A DNA stretch of 64,000 bases, from the NCBI GenBank assembly GCA_009843505.1, contig VYDI01000035.1, forward strand, positions 1-64,000. Direction: 5' to 3'. Made by a program: the position numbers and the translations under genes. Numbering within the stretch: position 1 is the stretch's first letter; each line of letters opens with the position of its first letter. Source of the DNA: Holophagales bacterium. GTDB taxonomy: Bacteria; Acidobacteriota; Thermoanaerobaculia; Multivoradales; Multivoraceae. Below are positions 8,754 through 16,944 of the stretch, one piece after another. Under the pieces are notes generated by a model, which ran no database searches, was not told where the DNA came from, and saw only the letters and a list, made by a program, of their open reading frames with translations.

Positions 8754-10715
8754 CTAGTGCCCATAACGAACTCCGATCCTCACGGACCGTTCAGGGCCCG
8801 GGAAGCCAACCTGCGTTTCATACGACTCATCAAAGGCATTGTCGGCGCGAAGGCTGATCCGCCACCGCTCCGCGGCCTGCCAGGCGAGCGACAGGCCGAC
8901 CAGGTCACGGCCGGCGACCGAGGTCCGGAACGGCGCCGGAATCTGCTCGTCGAGATAGGAGCCGGTGTGCCGGGCCTCGAGGCCGAGCCGGATCGACTCG
9001 CTCAGATCAACCCGCAAGCCGACGCCGCCGTAGAGATCCGGCCTGCGGCGCAGTTTCCGCCCCGTAGCCAGGTCCTCGGTGTCCTGCGAGGTGAGGCGGA
9101 CATCGACTCCGACCCGCGCCGACGGGTTCCAGACGAGAAACGCCTCCACGCCTTCGGCGTCCACCTTGCTCCGGTTCACGATCTGGAACGTGTCGAAGTC
9201 GAAGTCGATCAGGTTCTCGAATCGGTTCGAGAAGAGAGTGAGCCCACCCCTCACCGAAACATCAGAGGCTCGGAACTCGATTCCGACGTCCACCCCGGCG
9301 CTCGTTTCGGGCTCCAGGTTGGGGTTGCCGCCGATCGCCCGCGGAGTCGCCAGCGCGTAGAGGCTCGGCAGCTTGAACGCCTCACCCGCCGACGCCCGAA
9401 CCGACCAGGCGGCACCCTCGGGGGTGTAGCGGAGGCCGACGCGTGGACTCACTTCCTCACCTTCGCCGTCGAAGAAGTCGGCTCGCGCACCGAGTTCGGC
9501 CACGAAGCCGCCGCGGCTCCACCGCCACTCCGCGAACGCGCCCACTCGCTCCCGCTCGATCAGGTAGTCGCCGGCCAGAGGGCCGCCGAAGTAGGGCGGC
9601 AGCAGCAGAAGACTCTGGTTCCGGCCCTCCTCGGAGAGGCCTTCGACGCCCAGGCTGACGTCGTACGGCGCGCCGCCGGCCGGAGCGAATGCGGCGGTCC
9701 AGGCCACCCGCAGGTCGTTGAACTCCGTGGACTCGGTGATCGGCGGCACGAGCGGAACGATCGGAGGACTCGTCCTGTCGAGGGTGTGTTCGTAGAACGT
9801 CGACCGCAGCGTGTGGCTCCATGCCTCCCCGGCGCCGAGGTCGACCGTCGCCGCGAGGCCGACATCGCTGTGGTCCGACTCCCGGAGGTCTCCGCTGCCG
9901 AAGACCGGGCCGCCGGAGCCGTCCGAATAGTCGTCCGCCTGCCAGTCCGAGAAGCGCCCGGAGAGGGTGAGAGCGGACGCCTCACCGAGGTTCCGGCCCC
10001 AGCGCGCGCTGAGCGTCTGTTGCTCCAGCGCGTCCTCGCCGACCCGGCCCTGTTCCTCGCGAACCGCCGCGTTGATCGAACCGTGCGACGACTCGCCCGC
10101 GCGCCCCCAGGAAAGCCGGCTGCTCAGGTGGTCGTGACCTCCCGCTTGCGCGCTCCAGCCCAGGAAGGGCGCCTCGTCGCGCGGCGCCGCGGTGATCAAC
10201 TGCACCGCCCCGGCCAGGGAACTCGACCCGTAGAACGACGACAGCGGCCCGCGCACGACCTCCAGGCGCTCGATCTCGGCCCCTCCCACGCTGCCGAGCG
10301 GGAAGGCGCCGCCGTACTGGTCCGTGCTGTCGGCCATCGGCACGCCGTCGATCAAAACGAGGGAGAAGTTCGCGTCGCCGCCTCGCAGCGATACGCCCGC
10401 GAGAGAGGCGCTGGAGTCGTTGCCGAGCACCCAGGCGCCGGGCACCAGCCGCAGCGCCTCGGCCGCGTCGCGCACCGCAAGGTGCCGCAACTCGTCCGCG
10501 TCGACGACCTGGACCGAGGCGGTCGCGCCTTCCAGAGCGCGGGCCCGCACCGTGGCCGTTTCGTAGAACACGGTCTCCGGAGCCGAACCGTCCTGATCTC
10601 CGGCACCCGCCGCGTCCGCCGCCTCGTCCTGCGCGACGAGAGCTGGCGCGGCCGGCATCATGAGCGCCGCGACAGCAATCGCACCACACGCCTTCGACCA
10701 AGAGGTCTGAGTCAT
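8754..10715 (-). CDS. TonB-dependent outer-membrane receptor (BtuB/FepA-like)
   Basis: The product is a 653-residue outer-membrane beta-barrel. The start at MTQTSWSKACG is chosen because it gives a clean signal peptide ending near LVA-QDE. The longer open frame upstream overlaps the likely promoter of the divergent acylase gene. A plug domain follows, with the typical run DAAEALRLVPG, LRGGDANFSLVLIDGVP, RLEVVRGPLSSFYGSSSLAG and AVQLIT. The barrel ends in an aromatic/histidine residue (VRIGVRYGH) rather than the usual F. It is shorter than the Oar-like receptors in this window and has no carboxypeptidase-regulatory domain. It heads the minus-strand operon, so its ligand may feed the downstream enzymes. 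Confidence 0.9.
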   Translation of the reverse strand: MTQTSWSKACGAIAVAALMMPAAPALVAQDEAADAAGAGDQDGSAPETVFYETATVRARALEGATASVQVVDADELRHLAVRDAAEALRLVPGAWVLGNDSSASLAGVSLRGGDANFSLVLIDGVPMADSTDQYGGAFPLGSVGGAEIERLEVVRGPLSSFYGSSSLAGAVQLITAAPRDEAPFLGWSAQAGGHDHLSSRLSWGRAGESSHGSINAAVREEQGRVGEDALEQQTLSARWGRNLGEASALTLSGRFSDWQADDYSDGSGGPVFGSGDLRESDHSDVGLAATVDLGAGEAWSHTLRSTFYEHTLDRTSPPIVPLVPPITESTEFNDLRVAWTAAFAPAGGAPYDVSLGVEGLSEEGRNQSLLLLPPYFGGPLAGDYLIERERVGAFAEWRWSRGGFVAELGARADFFDGEGEEVSPRVGLRYTPEGAAWSVRASAGEAFKLPSLYALATPRAIGGNPNLEPETSAGVDVGIEFRASDVSVRGGLTLFSNRFENLIDFDFDTFQIVNRSKVDAEGVEAFLVWNPSARVGVDVRLTSQDTEDLATGRKLRRRPDLYGGVGLRVDLSESIRLGLEARHTGSYLDEQIPAPFRTSVAGRDLVGLSLAWQAAERWRISLRADNAFDESYETQVGFPGPERSVRIGVRYGH

Positions 10716-10749
10716 CACGGGCGAAGAGCTTAGCCGAGCGGCCCATTGG

Positions 10750-10755
10750 TATCGT
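10750..10755 (+). promoter_or_regulatory. Candidate -10 box of the S45 acylase gene
   Basis: TATCGT fits the TANNNT -10 pattern and lies 12 nt before the ATG at 10768. No Shine-Dalgarno sequence separates the two. The short distance suggests a leaderless or near-leaderless transcript. No convincing -35 is visible. Confidence 0.4.
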
Positions 10756-10767
10756 GCGCTTTCGCAG

Positions 10768-13137
10768 ATGCGCAAGCTCCGCCAGACGGCCCCCGCGCTC
10801 GCCCTGTTCCTCGCCTCGACGACGGTTGCCCAGGAGATCGAGACAACCCGCTTCAAGGTCCCGGGGCTCGACGCGCCGGTCGAGATCCTGGTCGACCGCT
10901 GGGGCGTCGCCCACGTCTTCGCCGGCGGCCAGGACGACCTGTTCTTCGCCCAGGGCTGGAACGCGGCCCGCGACCGGCTGTGGCAGATCGACCTCTGGCG
11001 CCGGCGCGGCGAGGGGACGCTCTCCGAGGTCTTCGGGCCCCACTTCGTCGAGCAGGACCGGGCCGCCCGGTTGCTGCTCTACCGCGGCGACATGCACGCC
11101 GAGTGGCTCGCCTACGCCTCGGACACGAAGCGCATCGTCACCGCCTGGACGCGAGGCGTCAACGCCTACGTCGACCTGGTGCTGGAGCGTCGCGAGCTGC
11201 TGCCGCCGGAGTTCGAGGCGCTGGGCTACGAGCCGTCGCACTGGACCCCTGAGGCGGTGACGCGGATCCGCAGCCATGGCCTGCTGCGAAACGCCGCCAG
11301 CGAGTTCTCCCGCGCGAGGTTCCTGGCGGAGCACGGAGCCGCGGCGCTGGCCCTCCGTGACCGGTACCAGCCGGACCATCGGCTCGCCGTACCCGAAGGC
11401 CTCGATCTCGACGTCTTCCAGGCGGCCCCCAAGGCACTCGACCTGTACCGGCTGGGCACCCGCGGCGTTCGCTTCGGTGACCTCGAACCAGGTTTTCAGG
11501 ACGAGGTCGACCCGGCATCCCAGGGCAGCAACAACTGGGCGATCTCGCCGCGACGTACCGCCACAGGCCGGCCACTGCTCGCCAACGACCCGCACCGCAC
11601 ACAGGCCGTGCCCTCGCTCCGCTACATCGTCCACCTCAGTTCACCGGACCTCGACCTGATCGGTGCCGGCGAGCCCGCGCTGCCCGGCATTTCGATCGGA
11701 CACAACGGCACGATCGCCTTCGGGCTGACAATTTTCAGCATCGACCAGGAAGACCTCTACATCTACAGGACGAAACCCGGCGAACCAGACTTCTACGAGC
11801 ACCGGGGCAACTGGCTGCCGATGGAGACGATCGAGGAGACGATTCCGGTTCGCGGCGAAGACGCCCGCACCGTGGACCTTCGCTTCACCCACCATGGCCC
11901 CGTGCTCTACAGGGACGTCGACCGGGATCTGGCGATCGGTCTGCGCGCGGCCTGGCTCGAGCCCGGCATGGCGCCCTACCTCGGATCGATCGAGTACATC
12001 CGGGCGCGCAACTGGGACCAGTTCCTGGCAGCGATGAACCGCTGGGGAACGCCGTCCGAAAACCAGGTCTACGCCGACACGAACGGCAACATCGGCTGGA
12101 AGCCGGGCGGTCTCGCGCCGGTCCGGCCGAACTGGGACGGTCTGCTGCCGGTGCCGGGCGACGGCCGGTACGAGTGGAGCGGCTACCGGGACATGGACGA
12201 ACTGCCGGTCGAGTTCAATCCGGAGCGCGGCTGGGTGGCGACCGCCAACGAGATGAACCTGCCTGCCGGCTACGACGTGCCGCTGGGCTGGGAGTGGGCC
12301 GGGCCGTACCGGCGGCAGCGGATCGGCGAAGTGCTGGACGCCAAGGACGCGATGACGGTCGAGGGCGCCGTCCGGCTCCAGACCGACTACGTCTCGATCC
12401 CCGCGCGCCGTCTTCACGCGCTGCTGGGACGAGCGAGTCCGACACCGGAGGCCGGGCCGGCGCTCGAGCTCCTGGGCGGCTGGAACGCGGAGCTCGCCGC
12501 GGACAGCGCCGCGGCCGCCCTCTTCGAAGTCTGGTGGCGACGGCACCTCGAAGCCGAGGTCGGCCGGCGGATGGCGGCGGCCCTCGGGGCGGACGAGGAC
12601 CCGCTCCCGGTCCAGGACGAGCACCTGCTCCGGATGCTCGAAGAGATGGATCCGAGGCTCGGCGACCGGCCGCGGCGGGCGCGCGACGAAGCGCTCCTCG
12701 ACAGCCTGCGGGCCGCGTACGTCGACGTCAGCGAGCGCCTGGGCCCTGACCCCGCCGCCTGGCGCTGGGGCGACCTGCACCAGATCGAACTGCGGCATCC
12801 ACTGTCGGCACACCTTCCGGACGACGTCCGCCGGCTCGCCGACGTCGGCCCCGCCGAGCGCGGCGGCTCCGGCGACACGGTCGGCAACACCAGCTACGGG
12901 GACGACTTCAACCAGCGCTCCGGCGCCTCCTTCCGCATGGTCATCGACGTCGGCAATTGGGACGCCTCCGTGGCGATGAACAACCCCGGCCAGTCCGGCG
13001 ATCCGCGCAGCCCCCACTACCGCGACCTTTTCGAACCCTGGGCCAACGACGAGGCGTTTCCCCTGCTCTACACCCGCCCCGCCATCCTCGAGGCCGCGGA
13101 AGCCAGGATCGAATTGCTTCCCGCTCCCGCGCAATAG
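10768..13137 (+). CDS. Penicillin acylase family (peptidase S45) N-terminal nucleophile hydrolase, secreted
   Basis: This is a 789-residue precursor with a Sec signal (MRKLRQTAPALALFLASTTVA). Members self-cleave into alpha and beta chains, and the new N-terminal serine is the nucleophile. Here that is Ser254 in QGSNNW. The pre-nucleophile region shows the family start (DRWGVAHVFA, then DLFFAQGWNAARDRLWQ). The beta chain has LANDPH, GISIGHNGTIAFGLT and TANEMN. The family includes penicillin, cephalosporin and acyl-homoserine-lactone acylases, so it probably hydrolyses an acyl amide in the periplasm; the substrate is unknown. It is transcribed divergently from the TonB receptor. A second, diverged S45 gene lies at 50604-52832. 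Confidence 0.9.
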   Translation: MRKLRQTAPALALFLASTTVAQEIETTRFKVPGLDAPVEILVDRWGVAHVFAGGQDDLFFAQGWNAARDRLWQIDLWRRRGEGTLSEVFGPHFVEQDRAARLLLYRGDMHAEWLAYASDTKRIVTAWTRGVNAYVDLVLERRELLPPEFEALGYEPSHWTPEAVTRIRSHGLLRNAASEFSRARFLAEHGAAALALRDRYQPDHRLAVPEGLDLDVFQAAPKALDLYRLGTRGVRFGDLEPGFQDEVDPASQGSNNWAISPRRTATGRPLLANDPHRTQAVPSLRYIVHLSSPDLDLIGAGEPALPGISIGHNGTIAFGLTIFSIDQEDLYIYRTKPGEPDFYEHRGNWLPMETIEETIPVRGEDARTVDLRFTHHGPVLYRDVDRDLAIGLRAAWLEPGMAPYLGSIEYIRARNWDQFLAAMNRWGTPSENQVYADTNGNIGWKPGGLAPVRPNWDGLLPVPGDGRYEWSGYRDMDELPVEFNPERGWVATANEMNLPAGYDVPLGWEWAGPYRRQRIGEVLDAKDAMTVEGAVRLQTDYVSIPARRLHALLGRASPTPEAGPALELLGGWNAELAADSAAAALFEVWWRRHLEAEVGRRMAAALGADEDPLPVQDEHLLRMLEEMDPRLGDRPRRARDEALLDSLRAAYVDVSERLGPDPAAWRWGDLHQIELRHPLSAHLPDDVRRLADVGPAERGGSGDTVGNTSYGDDFNQRSGASFRMVIDVGNWDASVAMNNPGQSGDPRSPHYRDLFEPWANDEAFPLLYTRPAILEAAEARIELLPAPAQ

Positions 13138-13155
13138 CCGAAGCCGGCACGCCGG

Positions 13156-13190
13156 AACTGGGTACGCCGGCGGCCCCGCCGGCATCCGGC
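13156..13190 (+). repeat. Three-hairpin repeat family, copy C (hairpin 1 only)
   Basis: The box CTGGGTACG at 13158-13166 leads into a perfect 8-bp stem. GCCGGCGG at 13166-13173 pairs with CCGCCGGC at 13176-13183. The stem is one base pair longer than in copies A, B and E. It lies between the acylase stop and the cytochrome c promoter. Confidence 0.55.
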
Positions 13191-13195
13191 ACGGG

Positions 13196-13201
13196 TACAC
13201 T
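13196..13201 (+). promoter_or_regulatory. Candidate -10 box (TACACT) of the cytochrome c-ThDP operon
   Basis: TACACT lies 15 nt before the ATG at 13217. The same hexamer stands upstream of several other genes in this window (16492, 42371, 44611, 46667). It sits just after repeat copy C. No clear -35 or Shine-Dalgarno sequence is seen. Confidence 0.4.
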
Positions 13202-13216
13202 GTCCGGGCCATCCCG

Positions 13217-13666
13217 ATGACAGTTGCCACAAGAGCGCTCCGCCTGGCGACGTTCCTGTCGCTCGGCCTGACCGCGGCCGCGGCCGGCCAGTCGGAAGCA
13301 CCCGAAAGCACCGGCCCGGAAGACGATCAGGCTGCGCCCGCCGTCAACCCGACGCCGTACACGCAGGCCGCCGAGAAGCGGGGTCGCACCCACTACCTGC
13401 GCCACTGCCAGATCTGCCACGGTTTCGACGGCCGCGCGCTCGAGAACATCGACTTCGAGGCCACCGACCTCACCGACCCCGAACGCTGGCGCTTCGGGAC
13501 CACCGACGGCGACCTCTTCAGGGCCACCAAGTTCGGCGCCGGCCTCGACATGCCGCCGTTCGAGGCCGAACTCGACGACACGGAGATCTGGGAACTCGTC
13601 CACTACCTGCGCAGCATCGGCCCCGAGGAGTACCGCGCGGCGGCTGAACCGGAGAATCCACCATGA
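13217..13666 (+). CDS. Periplasmic mono-heme cytochrome c (class I)
   Basis: The 149-residue product has a Sec signal peptide ending near AAAG-QSE, a low-complexity linker, and one cytochrome c domain. Heme attachment is C64-Q-I-C67-H68. The likely axial methionine is M111 in GAGLDMPPF, and the C-terminal helix IWELVHYLRSIG is typical of class I domains. Its stop overlaps the start of the Tat-exported ThDP enzyme (ATGA), so the two are almost certainly co-translated. It is the obvious candidate electron acceptor of that enzyme. This inference rests on gene order and shared location. Confidence 0.9.
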   Translation: MTVATRALRLATFLSLGLTAAAAGQSEAPESTGPEDDQAAPAVNPTPYTQAAEKRGRTHYLRHCQICHGFDGRALENIDFEATDLTDPERWRFGTTDGDLFRATKFGAGLDMPPFEAELDDTEIWELVHYLRSIGPEEYRAAAEPENPP

Positions 13667-15654
13667 ACGAACCGCAACGCCCGTCCCGTACGCCCTCTCC
13701 GGCGCAAGACGCCGCGGACCCTGCCGCCGCCAAGGCAGATTCCGGCGTCTCCCGCCGCAGCTTCGTCGCCACCAGCGCTGCCGGCGTCGGCGCCGCCGCC
13801 CTGTTCGCACAGCAGGCCCGGGCTGCCGCCGCCGACCGCGAGGATCGGCCAATCAGCGTTCCGGAGGAGATTCCCCGCACCAGAAACGAGGCCCCCGACC
13901 CGGCCGAGTTCCCGATGAACGGCGCCCAGGTGTTCGCCCGCGCCTGCGCGGATGAGGGCCTCAAGGCGCTGTTCTGCGCGCCCGGCAACTACCAGGTGAT
14001 CAACGCGATCGCGGCCGAGGGCATCCCCACCTACGGCGGTCGGACGGAAGGCAGTATGTGCGCCGCCGCCGACGGCTTCATTCGCGTGACCGGTGAGGTC
14101 GCCGCCTGCTCGGGCACCGAGGGGCCGGGGTTCACGAACATGATCATGAACATCGGAGCCGCCAACGCCGCCCGCACCCCGCTGCTGGTGCTGGCCAGCA
14201 ACATGACGGTCAGCGGCGACGACACCGAGCGCGGCATCCAGCGCGGCTACCAGCAGCCGACGACCACCGGCCTCAAGAAGTACGGCAAGCGGCTGATCAC
14301 CCCGAACCGGGTGTACGAGTACGCCGCCTACGCCTTCCGCCACCTGCGCAGCGGCGTGCCGCGGCCCGTCCACCTCGACTTCACCGGAGAGGTCGCGCGA
14401 GCCCGGTTCGACGCCCCCGACGACCTGCTCTACTACCACGACAAGGGCAGCTACCGGACCGAGTCCCATCCGCATCCGTCCAAGGCGGACACGGAGAAGG
14501 CGGTCGAGATGATCGGAAAGGCCGAACGGCCGATCATCGTCGCCTCGACCGGCGTGTTCTACGACCGGGCCTGGGACGTGCTGCGCACGGTGGCGGAGCG
14601 GGCGGACATCGCGGTCGTCGAGTCCGGGCCGATGCGAGGCCACTTCCCCGACAGCCACCCCCTGTCGGTCAGCACCGGCCCCGACGCGCTCCTCTCTGCC
14701 GACCTCGTCATCTTCGCCGGCCAGTACTCGATGCCGAACGTCGGCGAGGTCGCGTTCGACCCGGACGCGAAGGTGATCCGCATCGATCCGGACGCGGCGG
14801 ACATCGGCCGCAACCTGCCGGTCGATCTCGGCCTCGTCGCCAGCGCCCGGGGCGGCCTGGAGGCTCTCGCGGAGGCGCTGCCACCGGCATCGCGCCCCGC
14901 CTGGCGCGCCGAGCTGGCGACCGCCCGCGAAGCGTTCGAGAAGCAGAACGCGGAGTGGTACGAACTCGGGCTGAAGCACAGCGCCGCCACGGACACGGTC
15001 CATCCGGCCGTGATCGCCCAGGAACTCTCGAACTTCCTCTACTCCGGCGACCTGCCGAGGGAGCAGACGACGGTGGTTTCCGGCGGCTACGGCATCGCCC
15101 GCTACACCCGGCGCTGGCTGCGCGCCCACCGGCCCGGCCAGATCCTGAACGGCGCCTACCAGTACGGCGCGATCGGACCCGACGTCGGCTACACGGTCGG
15201 CGCGGGCGCCGCGGTGATGAACGGCGTCGGTCCTCAGGAGCCGTACCGCGGCGCGCCCGTGTTCGGGATCACCGGCGACGGCGGCATCGCCTACTCCGGC
15301 ATGGAGTTCGAGACCCTGGCGAAGTACAGGATCCCGGCGGTCATGGTCGTCTACAACAACAACGCCTGGGGCGTCTACGGATCCGCCCGCCGCGCCACCC
15401 GGTCCATGCACATGTACCTGTTCCAGGAGAACCTGCGCTACGACAAGATCGCCGAAGGCCTCGGCGCCCGCGGCGAGTACGTCACCTCCCCCGAACAACT
15501 CCGCGAGGCGCTGCCCCGCAGCTACGAGATGGCCGCCAGCGACGGCGTCTCCACCCTCATCAACTGCCAGGCCATCAAGGAGTTCTGGACCAACGAGTAT
15601 CCGCCCGGCCTGCCCCGCAAGGTCGAACCCGGCTGCATGGCGTACTACCACTGA
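13663..15654 (+). CDS. Tat-exported ThDP-dependent enzyme (acetolactate synthase/oxidase-like)
   Basis: The 663-residue enzyme has a twin-arginine signal (SRRSFVATSAAGVGAAAL, arginines at 31-32) with a cut near residues 54-56. A full ThDP enzyme follows. The activating glutamate is E129 (GRTEGSM). The ThDP/Mg2+ motif starts with GDG at 538-540 and ends at the asparagines 565-567. The middle domain resembles the FAD- or CoA-binding-like fold of the family, but I cannot see FAD residues with confidence. Tat export fits a protein folded around its cofactor in the cytoplasm. The overlap with the cytochrome c gene suggests a periplasmic 2-oxoacid (or similar) dehydrogenase passing electrons to cytochrome c. 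The substrate is unknown. Confidence 0.88.
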   Translation: MNEPQRPSRTPSPAQDAADPAAAKADSGVSRRSFVATSAAGVGAAALFAQQARAAAADREDRPISVPEEIPRTRNEAPDPAEFPMNGAQVFARACADEGLKALFCAPGNYQVINAIAAEGIPTYGGRTEGSMCAAADGFIRVTGEVAACSGTEGPGFTNMIMNIGAANAARTPLLVLASNMTVSGDDTERGIQRGYQQPTTTGLKKYGKRLITPNRVYEYAAYAFRHLRSGVPRPVHLDFTGEVARARFDAPDDLLYYHDKGSYRTESHPHPSKADTEKAVEMIGKAERPIIVASTGVFYDRAWDVLRTVAERADIAVVESGPMRGHFPDSHPLSVSTGPDALLSADLVIFAGQYSMPNVGEVAFDPDAKVIRIDPDAADIGRNLPVDLGLVASARGGLEALAEALPPASRPAWRAELATAREAFEKQNAEWYELGLKHSAATDTVHPAVIAQELSNFLYSGDLPREQTTVVSGGYGIARYTRRWLRAHRPGQILNGAYQYGAIGPDVGYTVGAGAAVMNGVGPQEPYRGAPVFGITGDGGIAYSGMEFETLAKYRIPAVMVVYNNNAWGVYGSARRATRSMHMYLFQENLRYDKIAEGLGARGEYVTSPEQLREALPRSYEMAASDGVSTLINCQAIKEFWTNEYPPGLPRKVEPGCMAYYH

Positions 15655-15673
15655 ACCCGCACGGACTGCGGCC

Positions 15674-15862
15674 GTGGCGGGCACCCGCTGGCACGGGGAC
15701 GGCGGTGGAGGGTCCCAGCGGACGCTCACGCCCGCTTGGTGGATGTGGGGTTGGGCGTTCGCTTCGGTCGCCTGCGCTCCGGCTTGTCCGTGGTTCATGG
15801 AAGGTCCCGGACAGTCGCTTGGCTCTAGCCCGCTGGGACCCTCCACACCCGTCCCCGCGCCA
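15674..15862 (+). repeat. Second repeat family: long inverted repeat with GGGTCCCAGCGG arms
   Basis: The left arm at 15696-15722 (starts GGGGACGG, ends GGGTCCCAGCGG) is matched in inverse orientation by the right arm at 15829-15856, with a loop of about 106 nt. The left half (15674-15762) also aligns with 45728-45813. Shared blocks are TGGCG-GCACCCGC-GG, GGGTCCCAGC and GGCG-TCGCT. No transposase is seen. This could be a MITE-like or structured non-coding element. Confidence 0.55.
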
Positions 15863-15892
15863 GCTGGAGGTCGTCGAGAATCGAAAGCGGTG

Positions 15893-15963
15893 CTCTGGGT
15901 GCGCGGGTCTTCTGACCCGCCGCCGCCGGAGGCGGCCGGAAGAGCGCGCCGCGAAGCGGCGAC
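15893..15963 (+). repeat. Three-hairpin repeat family, copy D (complete, altered stem 1)
   Basis: The box CTGGGTGCG is followed by three hairpins. Hairpin 1 has GCGGGTC at 15903-15909 paired with GACCCGC at 15914-15920 around TTCT. Hairpin 2 pairs 15922-15927 with 15931-15936 (loop GGA). Hairpin 3 pairs CGCCGC at 15947-15952 with GCGGCG at 15956-15961 (loop GAA). Stem 1 differs in sequence from copies A, B and E but remains fully paired. Confidence 0.75.
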
Positions 15964-16006
15964 CGCATTGGATACAACGAGTCACCACGAGGCTTGACGC
16001 GCTGAG

Positions 16007-16480
16007 ATGACTCCGCCGCGAGAGATTGTGCTGCGCTGCCTGCGGGGGTATGCGGATCGGGGTGTGTTCCGGGGATTCGGCGCCGGTGAGGGTCGGCGAG
16101 GAAACCTGGAGTGCCGTTTCCTGTGGCATGCGCCGGAGCCGCATCGGTTGCGGTTCGAGGCGCGACGGAGCGCGCTGGTCTTCGTCGATCTGTTGCCCGG
16201 AGTGCCTTACCCGTCCGAGATGGACCGGGCGCTCAGGGCCTTCGTTGCCGGGCGCTCGAGCGACGACCTCCGTGCTCACCGCCGGATCGACCCGGCGAAG
16301 GCGAGCTGCCGTTGCCGGAACCGGGGCGGGAAGGTGTCGATCGAGGTTCGCTGCGTGGACGGTGACGTCGAGTACGCCGCCGGCAAGGCGGTCAAGCTGG
16401 TCAACGAGATCTTCCTCAACTTCCTGGCCGGCCCCTACGACGGCTACATGATCGAACACTTCGGGGCCCCGGAGGAGTGA
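16007..16480 (+). CDS. Conserved-looking hypothetical protein
   Basis: The product is 157 residues, soluble, with no signal peptide or membrane segment. It has an Arg-rich N-terminus, a central strand pattern (RSALVFVDLLPGVPY) and a C-terminal helix ending NEIFLNFLAGPYDGYMIEHFG. Cysteines occur in SCRCRN and in EVRCVDG. I do not recognise the family. The composition and length look like a real gene. The GTG/ATG choice is supported only by the open frame after the upstream repeats. Its stop precedes the promoter of the next small membrane protein gene. Confidence 0.65.
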   Translation: MTPPREIVLRCLRGYADRGVFRGFGAGEGRRGNLECRFLWHAPEPHRLRFEARRSALVFVDLLPGVPYPSEMDRALRAFVAGRSSDDLRAHRRIDPAKASCRCRNRGGKVSIEVRCVDGDVEYAAGKAVKLVNEIFLNFLAGPYDGYMIEHFGAPEE

Positions 16481-16491
16481 ACGCCGGGCGC

Positions 16492-16497
16492 TACACT
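16492..16497 (+). promoter_or_regulatory. Candidate -10 box (TACACT) of the DUF1761 gene
   Basis: The box stands within CGCTACACT, a 9-mer also found upstream of two of the three tandem secreted paralogues (42368 and 44608). Here a leader of about 30 nt with an AGGAGGAG ribosome-binding site separates it from the ATG at 16532. Confidence 0.4.
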
Positions 16498-16531
16498 GGC
16501 AAGCGTCCCCAACAACAGGAGGAGCATTCAC

Positions 16532-16939
16532 ATGCACTTTGCCGACCTGAACTGGCTTGCCGTCGTCGTGTCCGCCGTTGCCTTCTTCGCCTTCGGCGCC
16601 GTCTGGTACTCCTTCCTGTTCGGCAAGGCGTGGGCCGCCGAGATGGGAATCGACATGGAGAACCCGCCGGAATCGAACATGGTCAAGACGATGGGCGGCT
16701 CGTTCGTTCTGGAGTTGATCGCCGCCATCGTCGTCGGCATGGTGATGATGGACATGGGAGGCGGGGGCTACATGGTCGGCATCCACGTCGGTCTGCTTCT
16801 GGGTCTCGGCATCGCCTCGGTGCTCATGGGCGTCCAGTACCTCTTCGAGCAGCGATCGCTCAAGCTTTGGCTGATCAACGCCGGCCACATGACGATCGGC
16901 CTAGCCCTCGTCGGTGCGATCCAGGGGGCCTGGCAGTAA
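16532..16939 (+). CDS. DUF1761-like small integral membrane protein
   Basis: This is a 135-residue protein with four hydrophobic segments. The first (WLAVVVSAVAFFAFGAVWYS) and the following FGKAWAAEMG phrase are typical of DUF1761 proteins. The later segments are LELIAAIVVGMVMM, IHVGLLLGLGIASVLMG and LINAGHMTIGLALVG. The function of the family is unknown. A strong AGGAGGAG Shine-Dalgarno sequence about 9 nt before the ATG fixes the start. The ASPIC/UnbV lipoprotein gene begins 6 nt after its stop. Confidence 0.85.
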   Translation: MHFADLNWLAVVVSAVAFFAFGAVWYSFLFGKAWAAEMGIDMENPPESNMVKTMGGSFVLELIAAIVVGMVMMDMGGGGYMVGIHVGLLLGLGIASVLMGVQYLFEQRSLKLWLINAGHMTIGLALVGAIQGAWQ

Positions 16940-16944
16940 CGTCC

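Larger units (their letters stand above)
15655..16006. other. Gene-free stretch of 352 nt filled with repeats
   Basis: I see no convincing gene here. The open frames on both strands are GC-driven and run through repeats. The stretch holds a large inverted repeat (15696-15856) and a complete copy of the three-hairpin repeat (15893-15963). The remaining ~40 nt before the next start codon contain GATACAAC, but no persuasive promoter. Confidence 0.6.

Noticed and set aside
15575..16888. A 437-codon minus-strand open frame
   Set aside because: It runs through repeats and antisense to two plausible genes, and its residue composition is low-complexity. No family resemblance was seen.
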